Positions 20,190 to 28,887 of a DNA stretch of 64,000 nucleotides are shown here, in pieces (position 1 is the stretch's first letter; every line of letters starts with the position of its first letter). The position numbers and the translations under genes are program-made. The stretch comes from JACXTP01 sp963827905 (GTDB taxonomy: Archaea > Thermoplasmatota > Thermoplasmata > Methanomassiliicoccales > UBA472). The DNA is taken from the NCBI GenBank assembly GCA_963827905.1, contig CAWHCB010000002.1:114756-178755 (forward strand), in the 5' to 3' direction. The notes under the pieces were generated by a model that saw only the letters and a list, made by a program, of their open reading frames with translations, made no database searches and was not told the origin of the DNA.

Positions 20190-20708
20190 ATGGCAAGGAA
20201 GCCAGCAAGGATGTACAGACAGATTCGAGGTCAGGCCTATTGCCGCAGGGAGTACATGGGCGGAGTGCCGGCCTCCCGTATCAACACTTTCGATATCGGG
20301 GCCATCAACGGTGATTTCCCGGTCACCATCGCCCTTAAGATCAAAGAGCCCTGCCAGATCAGGCACATAGCGTTGGAGGCCGCCCGTATAACATGCAACA
20401 GGATCATGACCAAGATGGCCGGGACCAACAACTACCACATCAAGTTCCGGGTCTATCCCCACCACGTGCTGCGCGAGAACAAGCTCGCCACCGGCGCTGG
20501 TGCTGACCGTGTCTCCAGCGGCATGCGCGCCGCCTTCGGAAAGGCGGTCGGAACCGCGGCCAGGGTGCAGGCGGGACAGGTCATCATAGTCGTCCGTGTT
20601 CCGGTCCAGTACGTCAACGCCGCCAAGGAGGCTCTGTGGAGCGCGTCCCTGAAGTTGCCCAGCCCGTGCTTCACCGAGTTCGAGACCGGCGGAGAGCTGG
20701 TACACTAA
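20190..20708 (+). CDS. rpl10e: Large-subunit ribosomal protein L10e (uL16)
   Basis: 172 residues, normal length. It opens with MARKPARMYRQIRGQAYCRR and has the conserved KIKEPCQIRHIALEAAR and FRVYPHHVLRENK segments. It sits near the peptidyl-transferase centre and 5S rRNA region. ATG 20190 is chosen over the in-frame GTG 20181 because all homologues begin here. dph2 follows 43 bases downstream, linking ribosome structure and elongation-factor modification. Frame intact and clearly archaeal. Confidence 0.96.
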   Translation: MARKPARMYRQIRGQAYCRREYMGGVPASRINTFDIGAINGDFPVTIALKIKEPCQIRHIALEAARITCNRIMTKMAGTNNYHIKFRVYPHHVLRENKLATGAGADRVSSGMRAAFGKAVGTAARVQAGQVIIVVRVPVQYVNAAKEALWSASLKLPSPCFTEFETGGELVH

Positions 20709-20751
20709 CCCTTTTATCATTCGCCCTCTTTCCTTATGTGAGGGCGACCCT

Positions 20752-21739
20752 ATGTACGACTTCAAATTGGACCAGGTCTGCGCCTTCATCTTGTCCAAAG
20801 GCGCCAGGACCGTGGCCCTCCAGATGCCTGAAGGTCTCAAGACTCATGCCCAGCGCATCGGTGATGAGATAAATGCCCGGACCAAGGCGAACATGATCAT
20901 CCTAGGCGACCCTTGTTACGGCGCGTGCGACCTTTCCCCCCACTATTCTCGGTACGCTGACGTTCTGGTGCATTTCGGCCATGCCGAGATCCCGTCCATG
21001 ATCGACATCGGACCGGGTGCTGTTCGTGGAGGTCCGGTTCGATTTCGACGTCATCCCTTTGCTGGAGAGGGCTTTGCCCATGGTGATGAAGAATGTTGGT
21101 CTGGTCACCACCGTCCAGCACGTCCCAATGCTTACCAACGTCAAGGCATTCCTGGAGAGCAAAGGGAGGACCTGTCTCATCGGCAAAGGGGATGGCAGGA
21201 TCAAGCATGAGGGCCAGGTGCTCGGTTGCAACGTCACCTCCGCCTACGCGGTGCGTCGCGATGTGGAGCAATTCATATTCATCGGCAGCGGGGACTTCCA
21301 CCCCTTGGCCGTATCGTTGGAGACGAAGAGGCCGGTCCTGGTGTTGGACCCGGTCATGGATGAGGTGCGGACCATGGAGCAGCTCACCGACCGTGTGCTC
21401 CGCCAACGTTACGCCGCCATCGCCAGGGCGCAGGACGGGAAGAGGTTCGGCATACTGGTCTCCTCCAAATCCGGACAGGACCGTTTCGCGTTGGCCCTTG
21501 ACCTGGCGGACAGGTTACGCTCGAAGGGGAAGCAGGCCGACATCATCGTCATGGACGAGATAGGTCCGAACCAGCTCATGCCCTTCCAAGCCGACGCCTT
21601 CGTATCCACCGCCTGTCCGCGATTGGCCATTGACGATCAGGTGCGTTACCCGAAGCCCTTGCTGACCCCGGTGGAGTTGGAAGTGCTGCTGGGCGAGCGG
21701 GAGTGGGACGAATATCGCATGGACTCCATACTGGGTTGA
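20752..21739 (+). CDS. dph2: Diphthamide synthase radical SAM subunit Dph2 (one frameshift)
   Basis: About 328 residues. It transfers the 3-amino-3-carboxypropyl group of SAM to the histidine of elongation factor 2, the first step of diphthamide formation, using a noncanonical [4Fe-4S] cluster. The three cluster cysteines are all visible, in GDPCYGACD, LGCNVTS and STACPRLA. A single extra base near 21018-21024 breaks the frame between SMIDIG and RVLFVEVRFDFDV; the corrected text is the usual Dph2 sequence. It follows L10e in the same direction. Confidence 0.92.
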
Positions 21740-21741
21740 GC

Positions 21742-22089
21742 TCAGGACCCCCGCATCTCCTCATATCTCGCCATGAACGCCTCATATGCCTCCTGACCAG
21801 CCTTTTCAATGATGTCCTCCATCTTCTCGAAGTAAGGCTGAAACTCCGGCCGGTAGCAGCGGTAATGCCCATTGGGGTAGAACTCCGCCACCAAGGTGTC
21901 GTCCCCGCCCTCCAAGACCTCGAAGGTATGGCGAGGAAGAGGACCGGTCCAATGCATCGGTGGCTGGACCGGTGGATTGATCTTAAGACGGTAGCGGTTG
22001 AGGCGAGCGCACACCTTTTGGAAGGCCATCGGAATGGCCTCTTCCCGACCACGGTCCATCTCCTCGTACTGGGGCGGTTTCAATCTCAT
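21742..22089 (-). CDS. Hypothetical protein, about 115 residues
   Basis: A soluble, single-domain protein with many aromatic and charged residues, including HWTGPLPRHTFEVLEGGDD, EFYPNGHYRCYRPEFQPYF and a C-terminal helix AYEAFMARYEEMR. I do not recognise the family. ATG 22089 follows GGAGG four bases upstream; ATG 22104 is an alternative. A minus-strand TATA-like TTAAATAAAT lies at 22120-22131. It converges on dph2 with two bases between the stops. Confidence 0.6.
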   Translation of the reverse strand: MRLKPPQYEEMDRGREEAIPMAFQKVCARLNRYRLKINPPVQPPMHWTGPLPRHTFEVLEGGDDTLVAEFYPNGHYRCYRPEFQPYFEKMEDIIEKAGQEAYEAFMARYEEMRGS

Positions 22090-22201
22090 CCCTCCATTGC
22101 TCATCGGTTCATTTCTGACCGATTTATTTAATCGTTGCCTCCATCAGGACAATGGCGAGACAAACTAATAGGAGGTCCATGGATAACATCTCAGGGTGAT
22201 T

Positions 22202-23017
22202 ATGATGGACAAATTGGCGCCAGAGACCGTTTTCCGAGCGGGCAAGAGCAAGGAGAGGCGTATCGGCGTGGGGAGCCTGGTGGGATCGGACCATGTCCGC
22301 ACCAGTGTGGACCTTGCCAACGCCAGCGGGTACGGGAGGAGCGAGATATATCATGATGCCGAGGAGATGGTCCAGCATCTCAAGGAAGGAAGGATCGATG
22401 CCGCCGTGCGTGGCGACCTTGACTCCAAGCAGGCGATGCTTGCCGTGAAGCGCGTATTCGGCCTGGAACGGTTGGAGCGAATGGTCATGGTCCAACCCCG
22501 CGGTGGGAGCGTCTTCCTCCTGGCCCCGGTCGGAGTGGACGAGGGCGTCACGATCGAGGAGAAGGTGGACATGGTACGTCGAGGCGTGGCATTGTTGAGA
22601 AGGATGGGAGTGGCCCCGAGCATCGGTATAATGGCCGGGGGTCGGGCATCGGACATCGGTAGGTGCCCGGTGGTGGACCGCACCATCCACGAGGCGGAGT
22701 CCATAGTGACCATACTCAAAGGACAGGGTCTGGAAGCGGAGAACGTGCACATCCTCATCGAGGAGGCGGCCCAAACCAAGAACCTCATCATCGCCCCAGA
22801 TGGGATATCTGGCAATCTCATCTTCCGTTGCATCCACCTAGTGGACGGAGGGCGTTCCATGGGGGCGCCCATACTTAATCTGGACAAGGTGTTCATCGAC
22901 ACCTCCCGAGCGAAGACCAGCTATGTGGACTCCATCGCCCTGGCCTCGGCGCTCGCAGGCGGGGGTTTCTCCTCCAAAGGACATCCTGGCGGTCATCCCG
23001 GTAACATTAAAAGGTGA
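22202..23017 (+). CDS. mtxX: Methanogenesis marker protein 4, MtxX (phosphotransacetylase-like)
   Basis: 271 residues. MtxX proteins are related to the phosphate acetyl/butyryltransferase fold and are found almost only in methanogens and relatives; their reaction is unknown. The protein has an N-terminal GVGSLVGSDHVRTSVDLANA, the central MAGGRASDIGRCPVVDRTI, and LIIAPDGISGNLIFRCIHLV followed by GGRSMGAPILN. ATG 22202 or 22205 follows a weak ribosome site. queD begins 26 bases after the stop, so it probably shares a transcript with the preQ0 genes. Confidence 0.82.
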   Translation: MMDKLAPETVFRAGKSKERRIGVGSLVGSDHVRTSVDLANASGYGRSEIYHDAEEMVQHLKEGRIDAAVRGDLDSKQAMLAVKRVFGLERLERMVMVQPRGGSVFLLAPVGVDEGVTIEEKVDMVRRGVALLRRMGVAPSIGIMAGGRASDIGRCPVVDRTIHEAESIVTILKGQGLEAENVHILIEEAAQTKNLIIAPDGISGNLIFRCIHLVDGGRSMGAPILNLDKVFIDTSRAKTSYVDSIALASALAGGGFSSKGHPGGHPGNIKR

Positions 23018-23043
23018 GGTCAGTATTGACAGCAGGTGGGACA

Positions 23044-23517
23044 ATGAGACTCGAGATCGATGGCGAGCACACCAACGTCAAGTTCTCCGCATGCCATTTC
23101 ATAGCTGGCCATGAGAAGTGCGGCAGGCTCCACGGCCATACATACGTGGTCAGCCTGCGCATCCATGGCGACATCGGTGAGAAGGGCATGGTGATGGACT
23201 TCGTTCAGATCAAACGCGGCCTGCGCAGCATCGTGGACGACCTGGACCATCGAGTGATAATCCCGGGGGACTCCAAGAGGATCACCGTCTCGGTCGGCGA
23301 TGAGGTCGAGGTCCTGGCGGGTTGCAAGAGGTATGTTTTCCCGGTCGAGGACGTCGTGCTGCTGGACACCGAGGAATCTAGCGCCGAGGAGCTTTCCCGC
23401 GTTCTGTTGCAGCGCCTCATCGGGTCGGTAAGGTTCCCAGCCAACATCGAGAGCATCGAGCTGGGCATCCACGAGGAGCTGGGCCAGAGCGCCTGGGCCT
23501 GCCATCGCTTCCGGTGA
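23044..23517 (+). CDS. queD: 6-carboxytetrahydropterin synthase QueD
   Basis: 157 residues. The zinc ligands of the PTPS fold are visible in SACHFIAGHEKCGRLHGHTY, with the catalytic Cys between them, and the late IHEELGQSAW supplies the substrate-anchoring Glu. It converts dihydroneopterin triphosphate to 6-carboxytetrahydropterin for preQ0, the precursor of archaeosine in tRNA. ATG 23044 is chosen because upstream residues are not family-like. queC follows four bases after the stop. Frame intact. Confidence 0.92.
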   Translation: MRLEIDGEHTNVKFSACHFIAGHEKCGRLHGHTYVVSLRIHGDIGEKGMVMDFVQIKRGLRSIVDDLDHRVIIPGDSKRITVSVGDEVEVLAGCKRYVFPVEDVVLLDTEESSAEELSRVLLQRLIGSVRFPANIESIELGIHEELGQSAWACHRFR

Positions 23518-23521
23518 TACC

Positions 23522-24206
23522 ATGCGTGCGGTATCATTGTTATCTGGCGGTCTTGATTCGACGGTCTCCTTGGCCTATGCCCTTTCAAAGGGATACGACG
23601 TGACGCCGCTCACCGTTCGTTACGGACAGAGACACTCGCGGGAACTGGAGTCGGCCCGACGGGTGGTCGAGCATTATGGTCTCAAAGGCCATGTGGTGAT
23701 GGACCTGGACCTCCGAGCGTTCACGGGGAGCGCCCTCACATCCGCGAGGAGTAGAGGTGCCAGAGAGAGAGTCCGCCTCGGACATTGGGGAGGGCATCCC
23801 GGTCACCTATGTCCCTGCGCGCAACATCATCTTCCTCAGCGTGGCCGCCGGTCTTTGCGAGACCATTGGGGGCGAGGCCATATTCATCGGCGCCAACGCC
23901 ATCGATTACTCTGGTTACCCAGACTGCAGGCCGGAGTTCTTTGAGGCCTTCGAGCGCACATTGGCGGTCGGCACGAAGGCCGGTGTGGAAGGCCATGCCC
24001 CGAAGGTGCACGCCCCCATCCTGCGTATGACCAAGGCGGAGATCGTCCGTCTTGGGATGGACCTGAGGGCCCCGCTCGAGCTCACATGGTCCTGCTATCA
24101 AGGGGGCGAGAAGGCCTGCGGTCGTTGCGATTCCTGTTTGCTCCGTCTCAAAGGTTTCGAGGAGGCGGGCACCAAGGACCCGTTGGACTATCTGGTGAGA
24201 TCATGA
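23522..24206 (+). CDS. queC: 7-cyano-7-deazaguanine synthase QueC (one frameshift)
   Basis: About 227 residues. The ATP PP-loop SGGLDSTVSLAYA is at residues 8-20, GANAIDYSGYPDCRPEFF is central, and a zinc-binding set CYQGGEKACGRCDSC lies near the C-terminus. It makes preQ0 from 7-carboxy-7-deazaguanine and ammonia. One extra base near 23750 breaks the frame between GSALTS and VEVPERES; the restored sequence matches the family. The stop overlaps the queE start as ATGA. Confidence 0.92.
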
Positions 24207-24832
24207 AGATCTGCGAGATGTTCCGTTCATTGCAAGGCGAAGGGACCATGATAGGGGTCCCCACCGGCTTCATCAGAACCACCGGATGCAACCTGGACTG
24301 CACATGGTGCGACACCCGGTTCGCCATCAAGGAAGGCAGGGAGATGTCCCTCGAGTCCATCCTGGAGAAGGTGGATGAGATGGAAGCACGTTTCGTTTGC
24401 GTCACTGGAGGGGAACCGCTGATGCAAAAGGGCACGATCAAGCTCTTGGAGGCCTTGCTGGATCGAGGCCACCACGTCACCCTTGAGACCAACGGTTCCA
24501 TGTCATTGGAGGACCTGCCCTGCTCCGAGATGATGTTGGTGAGCATGGACCTGAAGTGCCCTTCATCCGGGATGCAGGACCGCATGCTGCTCTCCAACCT
24601 CGAGCTCCTCTCACCGGTGGATCAGTTGAAGTTCGTGGTGGCGGACCGCAAGGACATGCAGCACGCCTACAAGCTGTTGCAGGAAAATGAGGTAGGCTGC
24701 AATGTGGTCTTCACTCCGGTCGGAGGTATGGACCTTCGGCCAGTGGCGGATTTCGTACTGGACAAGAAGATCAACGCCAGGGTGCTCCCTCAACTGCACA
24801 AATTGATCTGGGGAGAGGTCCGCGGGGTCTGA
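24203..24832 (+). CDS. queE: 7-carboxy-7-deazaguanine synthase QueE
   Basis: 209 residues, radical SAM. The FRSLQGEGTMIG opening and the cluster motif CNLDCTWCDTRF are followed by VCVTGGEPLMQ, the SAM-contacting GGE segment. It rearranges 6-carboxytetrahydropterin to 7-carboxy-7-deazaguanine, between QueD and QueC in the pathway. ATG 24203 is coupled to the queC stop. It ends directly against the convergent kinase gene (stops adjacent at 24832/24833). Frame intact. Confidence 0.93.
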   Translation: MKICEMFRSLQGEGTMIGVPTGFIRTTGCNLDCTWCDTRFAIKEGREMSLESILEKVDEMEARFVCVTGGEPLMQKGTIKLLEALLDRGHHVTLETNGSMSLEDLPCSEMMLVSMDLKCPSSGMQDRMLLSNLELLSPVDQLKFVVADRKDMQHAYKLLQENEVGCNVVFTPVGGMDLRPVADFVLDKKINARVLPQLHKLIWGEVRGV

Positions 24833-26989
24833 TCAGCAAGGCTGACGATAGCTGTCGGTGGGCACGCTGATGACGAACCTGGCCCCATCGTTGTCCCCTC
24901 CCACCTCATCGATGTTGCACTGGGTGATCTCCAGGATGGCCTTTACCAAGAACAGGCCCAGACCGGTGTGCTTGCCGAAACCCATCTCGAAGATCCTCTG
25001 CTTGTCCTCCTTGGGAATGCCATTTCCATCGTCACTGTAGATCAACGAGAGATGGCCGTTGCGCTCCTCCGTCTCCAAGGAGAGGCGGGTCACCTGCCCT
25101 CCGTGGCGGAGGGAATTGTCCAGCAGGTTGAAGAACACCTTTTCGAACATCGGGTCGGCGAAGACCTCCCAGTTGTCGCCGTCGGTGAACACATCCAACC
25201 CGTTCAGGTCCAGACCGACCGATGCGCGCTTGAACACCGAGTGCAGGTTCTGCCATGTAGGCTCCTTGACCCCCATGCTCTGATAGTCCCGGGTGAACTC
25301 CACCTGACGCTTTATGGTCCCCAGTGATTTCTCTATGCGGACCACGTACTCGGTGAACTGCTTCTTCATGTCCTTGGTCTTGAGGAGGTCGGTGTAGCCC
25401 TGCACCACCACCAGTTGGTTGAGGATATCGTGCCTGGTGATGCTGTTGAGCAGCGAGAGCTTGTCGTTGGCGCGCTTGAGCGCTTCCTCTGCTCGTCGCC
25501 TCTCGGTTATGTCCTCCACCGTGCCCTCGTAATAGACGGTCTTGCCGCCATCGTCCCGCACCGCCTTGGCGCTGTCGCGGATGTAGATGCTCGAACCGTC
25601 CCTCCTCCTCCACGCCGTCTCCATGCCCATGCAGAATCCCTGTTGTTCGATGGTGTTCAGGATGCGGTTCCTGCCCCCATCGACATATATGGAGTTGGCA
25701 TCGGTATTGGCCAACATCTCCTCGATGTTGCCATAGTCCAACATTCGCGCAAGGGCGGGGTTCGCCATCATGATGCGCCCTTCCGGGCTGGTCCGATAGA
25801 TGCCGATCAGGACATTGTCGAATATGCTCTTCAGCTCCTCCTGGGAACGTTTTAGGGCTTCCTTGTCACGCTCCTTGTCGCTGATGTCCCTGGTGACACC
25901 GATGAGCCCACCGTCGTCAAGATAGGTGAGCGAGACCTCCTGTGGGAACCGACACCCGTCCCTCTTCCGACCCAGCACCTGTCCGAACCAGGAACCGTTG
26001 GCCTTGGCCGTGGGAATGATCTCGTCCAGGAACTTCCGTCCCTCATTGGCGTCATAGAATATGAGCCAGTGCTTACCGATGAGGTCCGATGGCGACTCGT
26101 AGCCATAGATGCGGGCCTGGGCGTGGTTGACATAGACGCACTCGCCGTTGGCGTTGATGATGGCCATGCCATCGATGGAGGTCTCCATGGCCCCGAAGGT
26201 GCGCTTCACAGTGCGCTCGGCCTGCCTCCGTTCACTGATGTCGTTGATGAAGGAATAGAAGTACTGCAGTTCGCCCTGGGGATTCTTGATGATGTGCACC
26301 AGCACCTCGACCGGGACGCGCGACCCGTCCGATCTGGTGAGCTCCCGCTCATACCTTTGCGGCACGCCCGAGACCTCCAGCTCCTGGAAGACGCGCTGGT
26401 CGACCTCCCGCCATTCCGACGGTGTGAGGTCAGTGGTCCAGTTCATGTCCTTCAGCTGCGCCTCGTTGTAACCGGTCAGTTGGCAGAACGCTTGGTTGGG
26501 CAGGCCGAGACCGCCGTCAGGGTAGCTGACCACAAATGCCTGGGTGGAATGCTTGATGATATTGACCAGGAAGCGCTCGTGCCTCTCGCTCACCGAGAGG
26601 GCGTACTCAGCATGCCGCTTCTTGACCGCCTGGCGGATCTTATGCTCAAGCTCAACGAATTGGGCTTTGACGTCCCCCCCTTTCTGGATGTAGAAGTCAG
26701 CCCCGTTGTTCAGGGCCTCTATGACCACTTCCTCACGCCCTTTGCCTGTGAAGAGGAGGAAGGGTATGTCCGGGATCTCGTGGCGGACCAACTTCAAAAA
26801 CTCAATGCCATCGATCTCTGGCATGTCGTAGTCGGAGACGATGGCATCGAAGACATGCTCCCTGAGGAGGTCCATGGCCCGATAACCAGACTGGGTCATC
26901 TCCACCCTGAGGTCCACTGATTGCTCTAGGAAGGCCTTGGTGATGTCCAGTATGTAAGGCTCATCGTCAACGCAAAGCACACGTATCAA
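24833..26989 (-). CDS. Hybrid sensor: receiver-PAS-PAS-PAS-histidine kinase
   Basis: 718 residues, soluble. An N-terminal receiver domain has D8, D9 and phospho-acceptor D53 in SDYDMPEIDG. Three PAS domains follow at roughly 140-265, 270-390 and 395-505, each closed by a DISERR/DITERR-type PAC end. A histidine-kinase core has the H-box ITRHDILNQL and ATPase motifs (LLDNSLRHGG, SDDGNGIPKED, GLGLFLVKAI). There is no transmembrane helix, so it should sense a cytosolic signal. The receiver-first layout is common in methanogen kinases. It is divergent from the leu operon with a 279-base region holding several dyads. No separate response regulator is nearby. Confidence 0.9.
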   Translation of the reverse strand: MIRVLCVDDEPYILDITKAFLEQSVDLRVEMTQSGYRAMDLLREHVFDAIVSDYDMPEIDGIEFLKLVRHEIPDIPFLLFTGKGREEVVIEALNNGADFYIQKGGDVKAQFVELEHKIRQAVKKRHAEYALSVSERHERFLVNIIKHSTQAFVVSYPDGGLGLPNQAFCQLTGYNEAQLKDMNWTTDLTPSEWREVDQRVFQELEVSGVPQRYERELTRSDGSRVPVEVLVHIIKNPQGELQYFYSFINDISERRQAERTVKRTFGAMETSIDGMAIINANGECVYVNHAQARIYGYESPSDLIGKHWLIFYDANEGRKFLDEIIPTAKANGSWFGQVLGRKRDGCRFPQEVSLTYLDDGGLIGVTRDISDKERDKEALKRSQEELKSIFDNVLIGIYRTSPEGRIMMANPALARMLDYGNIEEMLANTDANSIYVDGGRNRILNTIEQQGFCMGMETAWRRRDGSSIYIRDSAKAVRDDGGKTVYYEGTVEDITERRRAEEALKRANDKLSLLNSITRHDILNQLVVVQGYTDLLKTKDMKKQFTEYVVRIEKSLGTIKRQVEFTRDYQSMGVKEPTWQNLHSVFKRASVGLDLNGLDVFTDGDNWEVFADPMFEKVFFNLLDNSLRHGGQVTRLSLETEERNGHLSLIYSDDGNGIPKEDKQRIFEMGFGKHTGLGLFLVKAILEITQCNIDEVGGDNDGARFVISVPTDSYRQPC

Positions 26990-27037
26990 TTCGGTCCCCT
27001 TTGCCAGTTTATTCTCTGGTTAAAAAAACCGGGCATG

Positions 27038-27155
27038 ATATATAATTCTGTCAGCACAGGTACCAAAAACGACAAATTGTGCTGTTTTTGGCCAAATCGC
27101 CCGCTTCTCTGCCCATTACGGCACCAGTTCGGCAACGATTATATATCCTGTTGCC
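27038..27155. promoter_or_regulatory. Divergent kinase/leuA control region with two N13 dyads
   Basis: A TATA-like element at 27038-27049 on the minus strand serves the kinase, and one at 27137-27148 on the plus strand serves leuA. CCAAAAAC (27063-27070) and GTTTTTGG (27084-27091) form a perfect eight-base inverted repeat with a 13-base spacer. GGCAAC (27131-27136) and GTTGCC (27150-27155) form a second, also with a 13-base spacer, and it brackets the leuA TATA box. The ten-base palindrome TTTGGCCAAA (27087-27096) overlaps the first. Such placement suits repressor control of leuA. Confidence 0.55.
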
Positions 27156-27183
27156 AATGCAAGATTTGACATCGAGGGCGGTA

Positions 27184-27240
27184 GATGAGCAAGCACATTC
27201 TTGCCAACAACTTGCTTTTGCGGCACTGAAAGTGCTCATC
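27184..27240 (+). promoter_or_regulatory. Inverted repeat in the leuA leader
   Basis: GATGAGCA (27184-27191) pairs with TGCTCATC (27233-27240) and could close a stem around about 41 bases in the untranslated leader between the predicted transcript start (about 27165) and ATG 27269. It could be a leader structure or chance. Confidence 0.3.
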
Positions 27241-27268
27241 GCTGAACTCGGTGAATTCTGGTGGTTTT

Positions 27269-28876
27269 ATGACCGGCCTAACGAATTCGGAGAGCGGGGG
27301 CTCGACGCCCCGGGACAAGGGTTGCGTACAGGACAGTATCTTCACTAGCCAGTACAACCGTTTGGTCTTGGACGTGCCCCTCCCTGACCATGTCATGATC
27401 TTCGATACCACCCTGCGGGATGGGGAGCAGACGCCCGGGGTGGCCCTGTCCGTGGAGGACAAGATGAGGATAGCCACGGCCCTAGCGGACCTGGGGGTGG
27501 ACGTGATCGAGGCCGGGTTCCCAATGACATCGCCTGGCGAGCGGGAGGCGGTCAGGAAGATCGCGTCCCTCAAGCTGCCTAGTCGCATCTGCGGACTGGC
27601 GCGGTGCACCAAAGCGGACGTGGATGCGGTCATCGAATGCGACCTTGACTACGTGCACACCTTCATCGCCACCTCCGACATCCATCTGAAGCACAAGCTG
27701 CGCATGACCCGGGAGCAGGTAAAGGCCAAGGCGGTCGAGACCATAGAGTACGCCAAGGGTCATGGGCTGACGGTGGAGTTCAGCTGCGAGGACGGCACCC
27801 GCACCGAACTGGAGTTCCTGAAGGAGATGCACGTCGCGGTGCAAGAGGCAGGGGTGGACAAGATCAACCTCCCAGACACGGTGGGCACGATGTCCCCGGC
27901 GGCCATGGAGTACCTGGTGCGCAACATAATGCCTGTCACCAAGGTCCCGCTGAGCATGCACTGCCACAACGATTTCGGTCTGGCGGTGGCGAACTCGCTG
28001 GCAGCGGTCAGGCAAGGGGCCAGACAGGTGCATGTCTGCGTCAACGGCCTGGGGGAGAGATGCGGCAACGCCTCCCTGGAAGAGGTCGTGCTGGGTCTGA
28101 TGGCATTCTTCGATATCCGGACCAACGTGGACACAAAGAAGATCGGTTCGACATCGAAGATGGTGTCAAGGTTGACCGGCTTCCCCATCCCTGACAACAA
28201 GCCCGTGGTGGGGGCCAATGCCTTCGCCCACGAGTCCGGGATACATGTTCATGGCGTCCTCAAGGACCCATCCACATACGAGGCGTACAGCCCCGAGCTG
28301 GTGGGCATGAGACGCCACATAGTGGTAGGAAAGCACTCCGGCGCGCATTCCATCAAGGAGAAGCTTTCCCAGTACGGGATCGTACTGAGCGACGAGCAGA
28401 CACTGGAAGTGGTGGACAAGGTGAAGAAGCTGGCGGAGAGCGGGAAGGAGGTGGACGATGCCGAGCTGGTGGCCCTTGCCTCCCATGTGATGGGTCAAAA
28501 GGAGAAGGGTCAGCGCAAGGTGCAGCTCAAGGAGTTCACGGTGTTCACCGGGCTGAACATCACCCCCACCTCCACCGTGGTCATCGACATGGATGGGGAA
28601 TTACGCCGTAGCGCCAACATCGGCATCGGACCGGTGGACGCCGCGCTCAACGCCATCCGTGCCGCGGTCAGCGACAGGATCTCGTTGGAGGAGTACAAGC
28701 TCAGCGCCATCACCGGAGGCTCGGACGCGCTGTGCGAGGTCATGGTCAAGCTCAAACTGAAGGACGATGGCGACGTGATGTCGGTAGGCAAGAGCGTGGG
28801 CACGGACATCGTGCTCACCAGCGTGGACGCCACCATCGCCGCTATCGACCGGCTGTATTCGCGGAAGAACGCTTAG
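27269..28876 (+). CDS. leuA: 2-isopropylmalate synthase (LeuA family)
   Basis: 535 residues. The HMGL-like TIM barrel begins at IFDTTLRDGEQTPGVALS, with metal and substrate residues in CEDGTRTELEF, SMHCHNDFGLAVANSL and VNGLGERCGNASLEEV. The C-terminal half carries the LeuA allosteric dimer domain (about 405-530), which binds leucine in leucine synthases. It condenses acetyl-CoA with 2-oxoisovalerate. The gene is followed by leuC, leuD and leuB, supporting the leucine role over homocitrate or citramalate synthesis. ATG 27269 or GTG 27251. Frame intact. Confidence 0.88.
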   Translation: MTGLTNSESGGSTPRDKGCVQDSIFTSQYNRLVLDVPLPDHVMIFDTTLRDGEQTPGVALSVEDKMRIATALADLGVDVIEAGFPMTSPGEREAVRKIASLKLPSRICGLARCTKADVDAVIECDLDYVHTFIATSDIHLKHKLRMTREQVKAKAVETIEYAKGHGLTVEFSCEDGTRTELEFLKEMHVAVQEAGVDKINLPDTVGTMSPAAMEYLVRNIMPVTKVPLSMHCHNDFGLAVANSLAAVRQGARQVHVCVNGLGERCGNASLEEVVLGLMAFFDIRTNVDTKKIGSTSKMVSRLTGFPIPDNKPVVGANAFAHESGIHVHGVLKDPSTYEAYSPELVGMRRHIVVGKHSGAHSIKEKLSQYGIVLSDEQTLEVVDKVKKLAESGKEVDDAELVALASHVMGQKEKGQRKVQLKEFTVFTGLNITPTSTVVIDMDGELRRSANIGIGPVDAALNAIRAAVSDRISLEEYKLSAITGGSDALCEVMVKLKLKDDGDVMSVGKSVGTDIVLTSVDATIAAIDRLYSRKNA

Positions 28877-28887
28877 GAGGAGATCAC

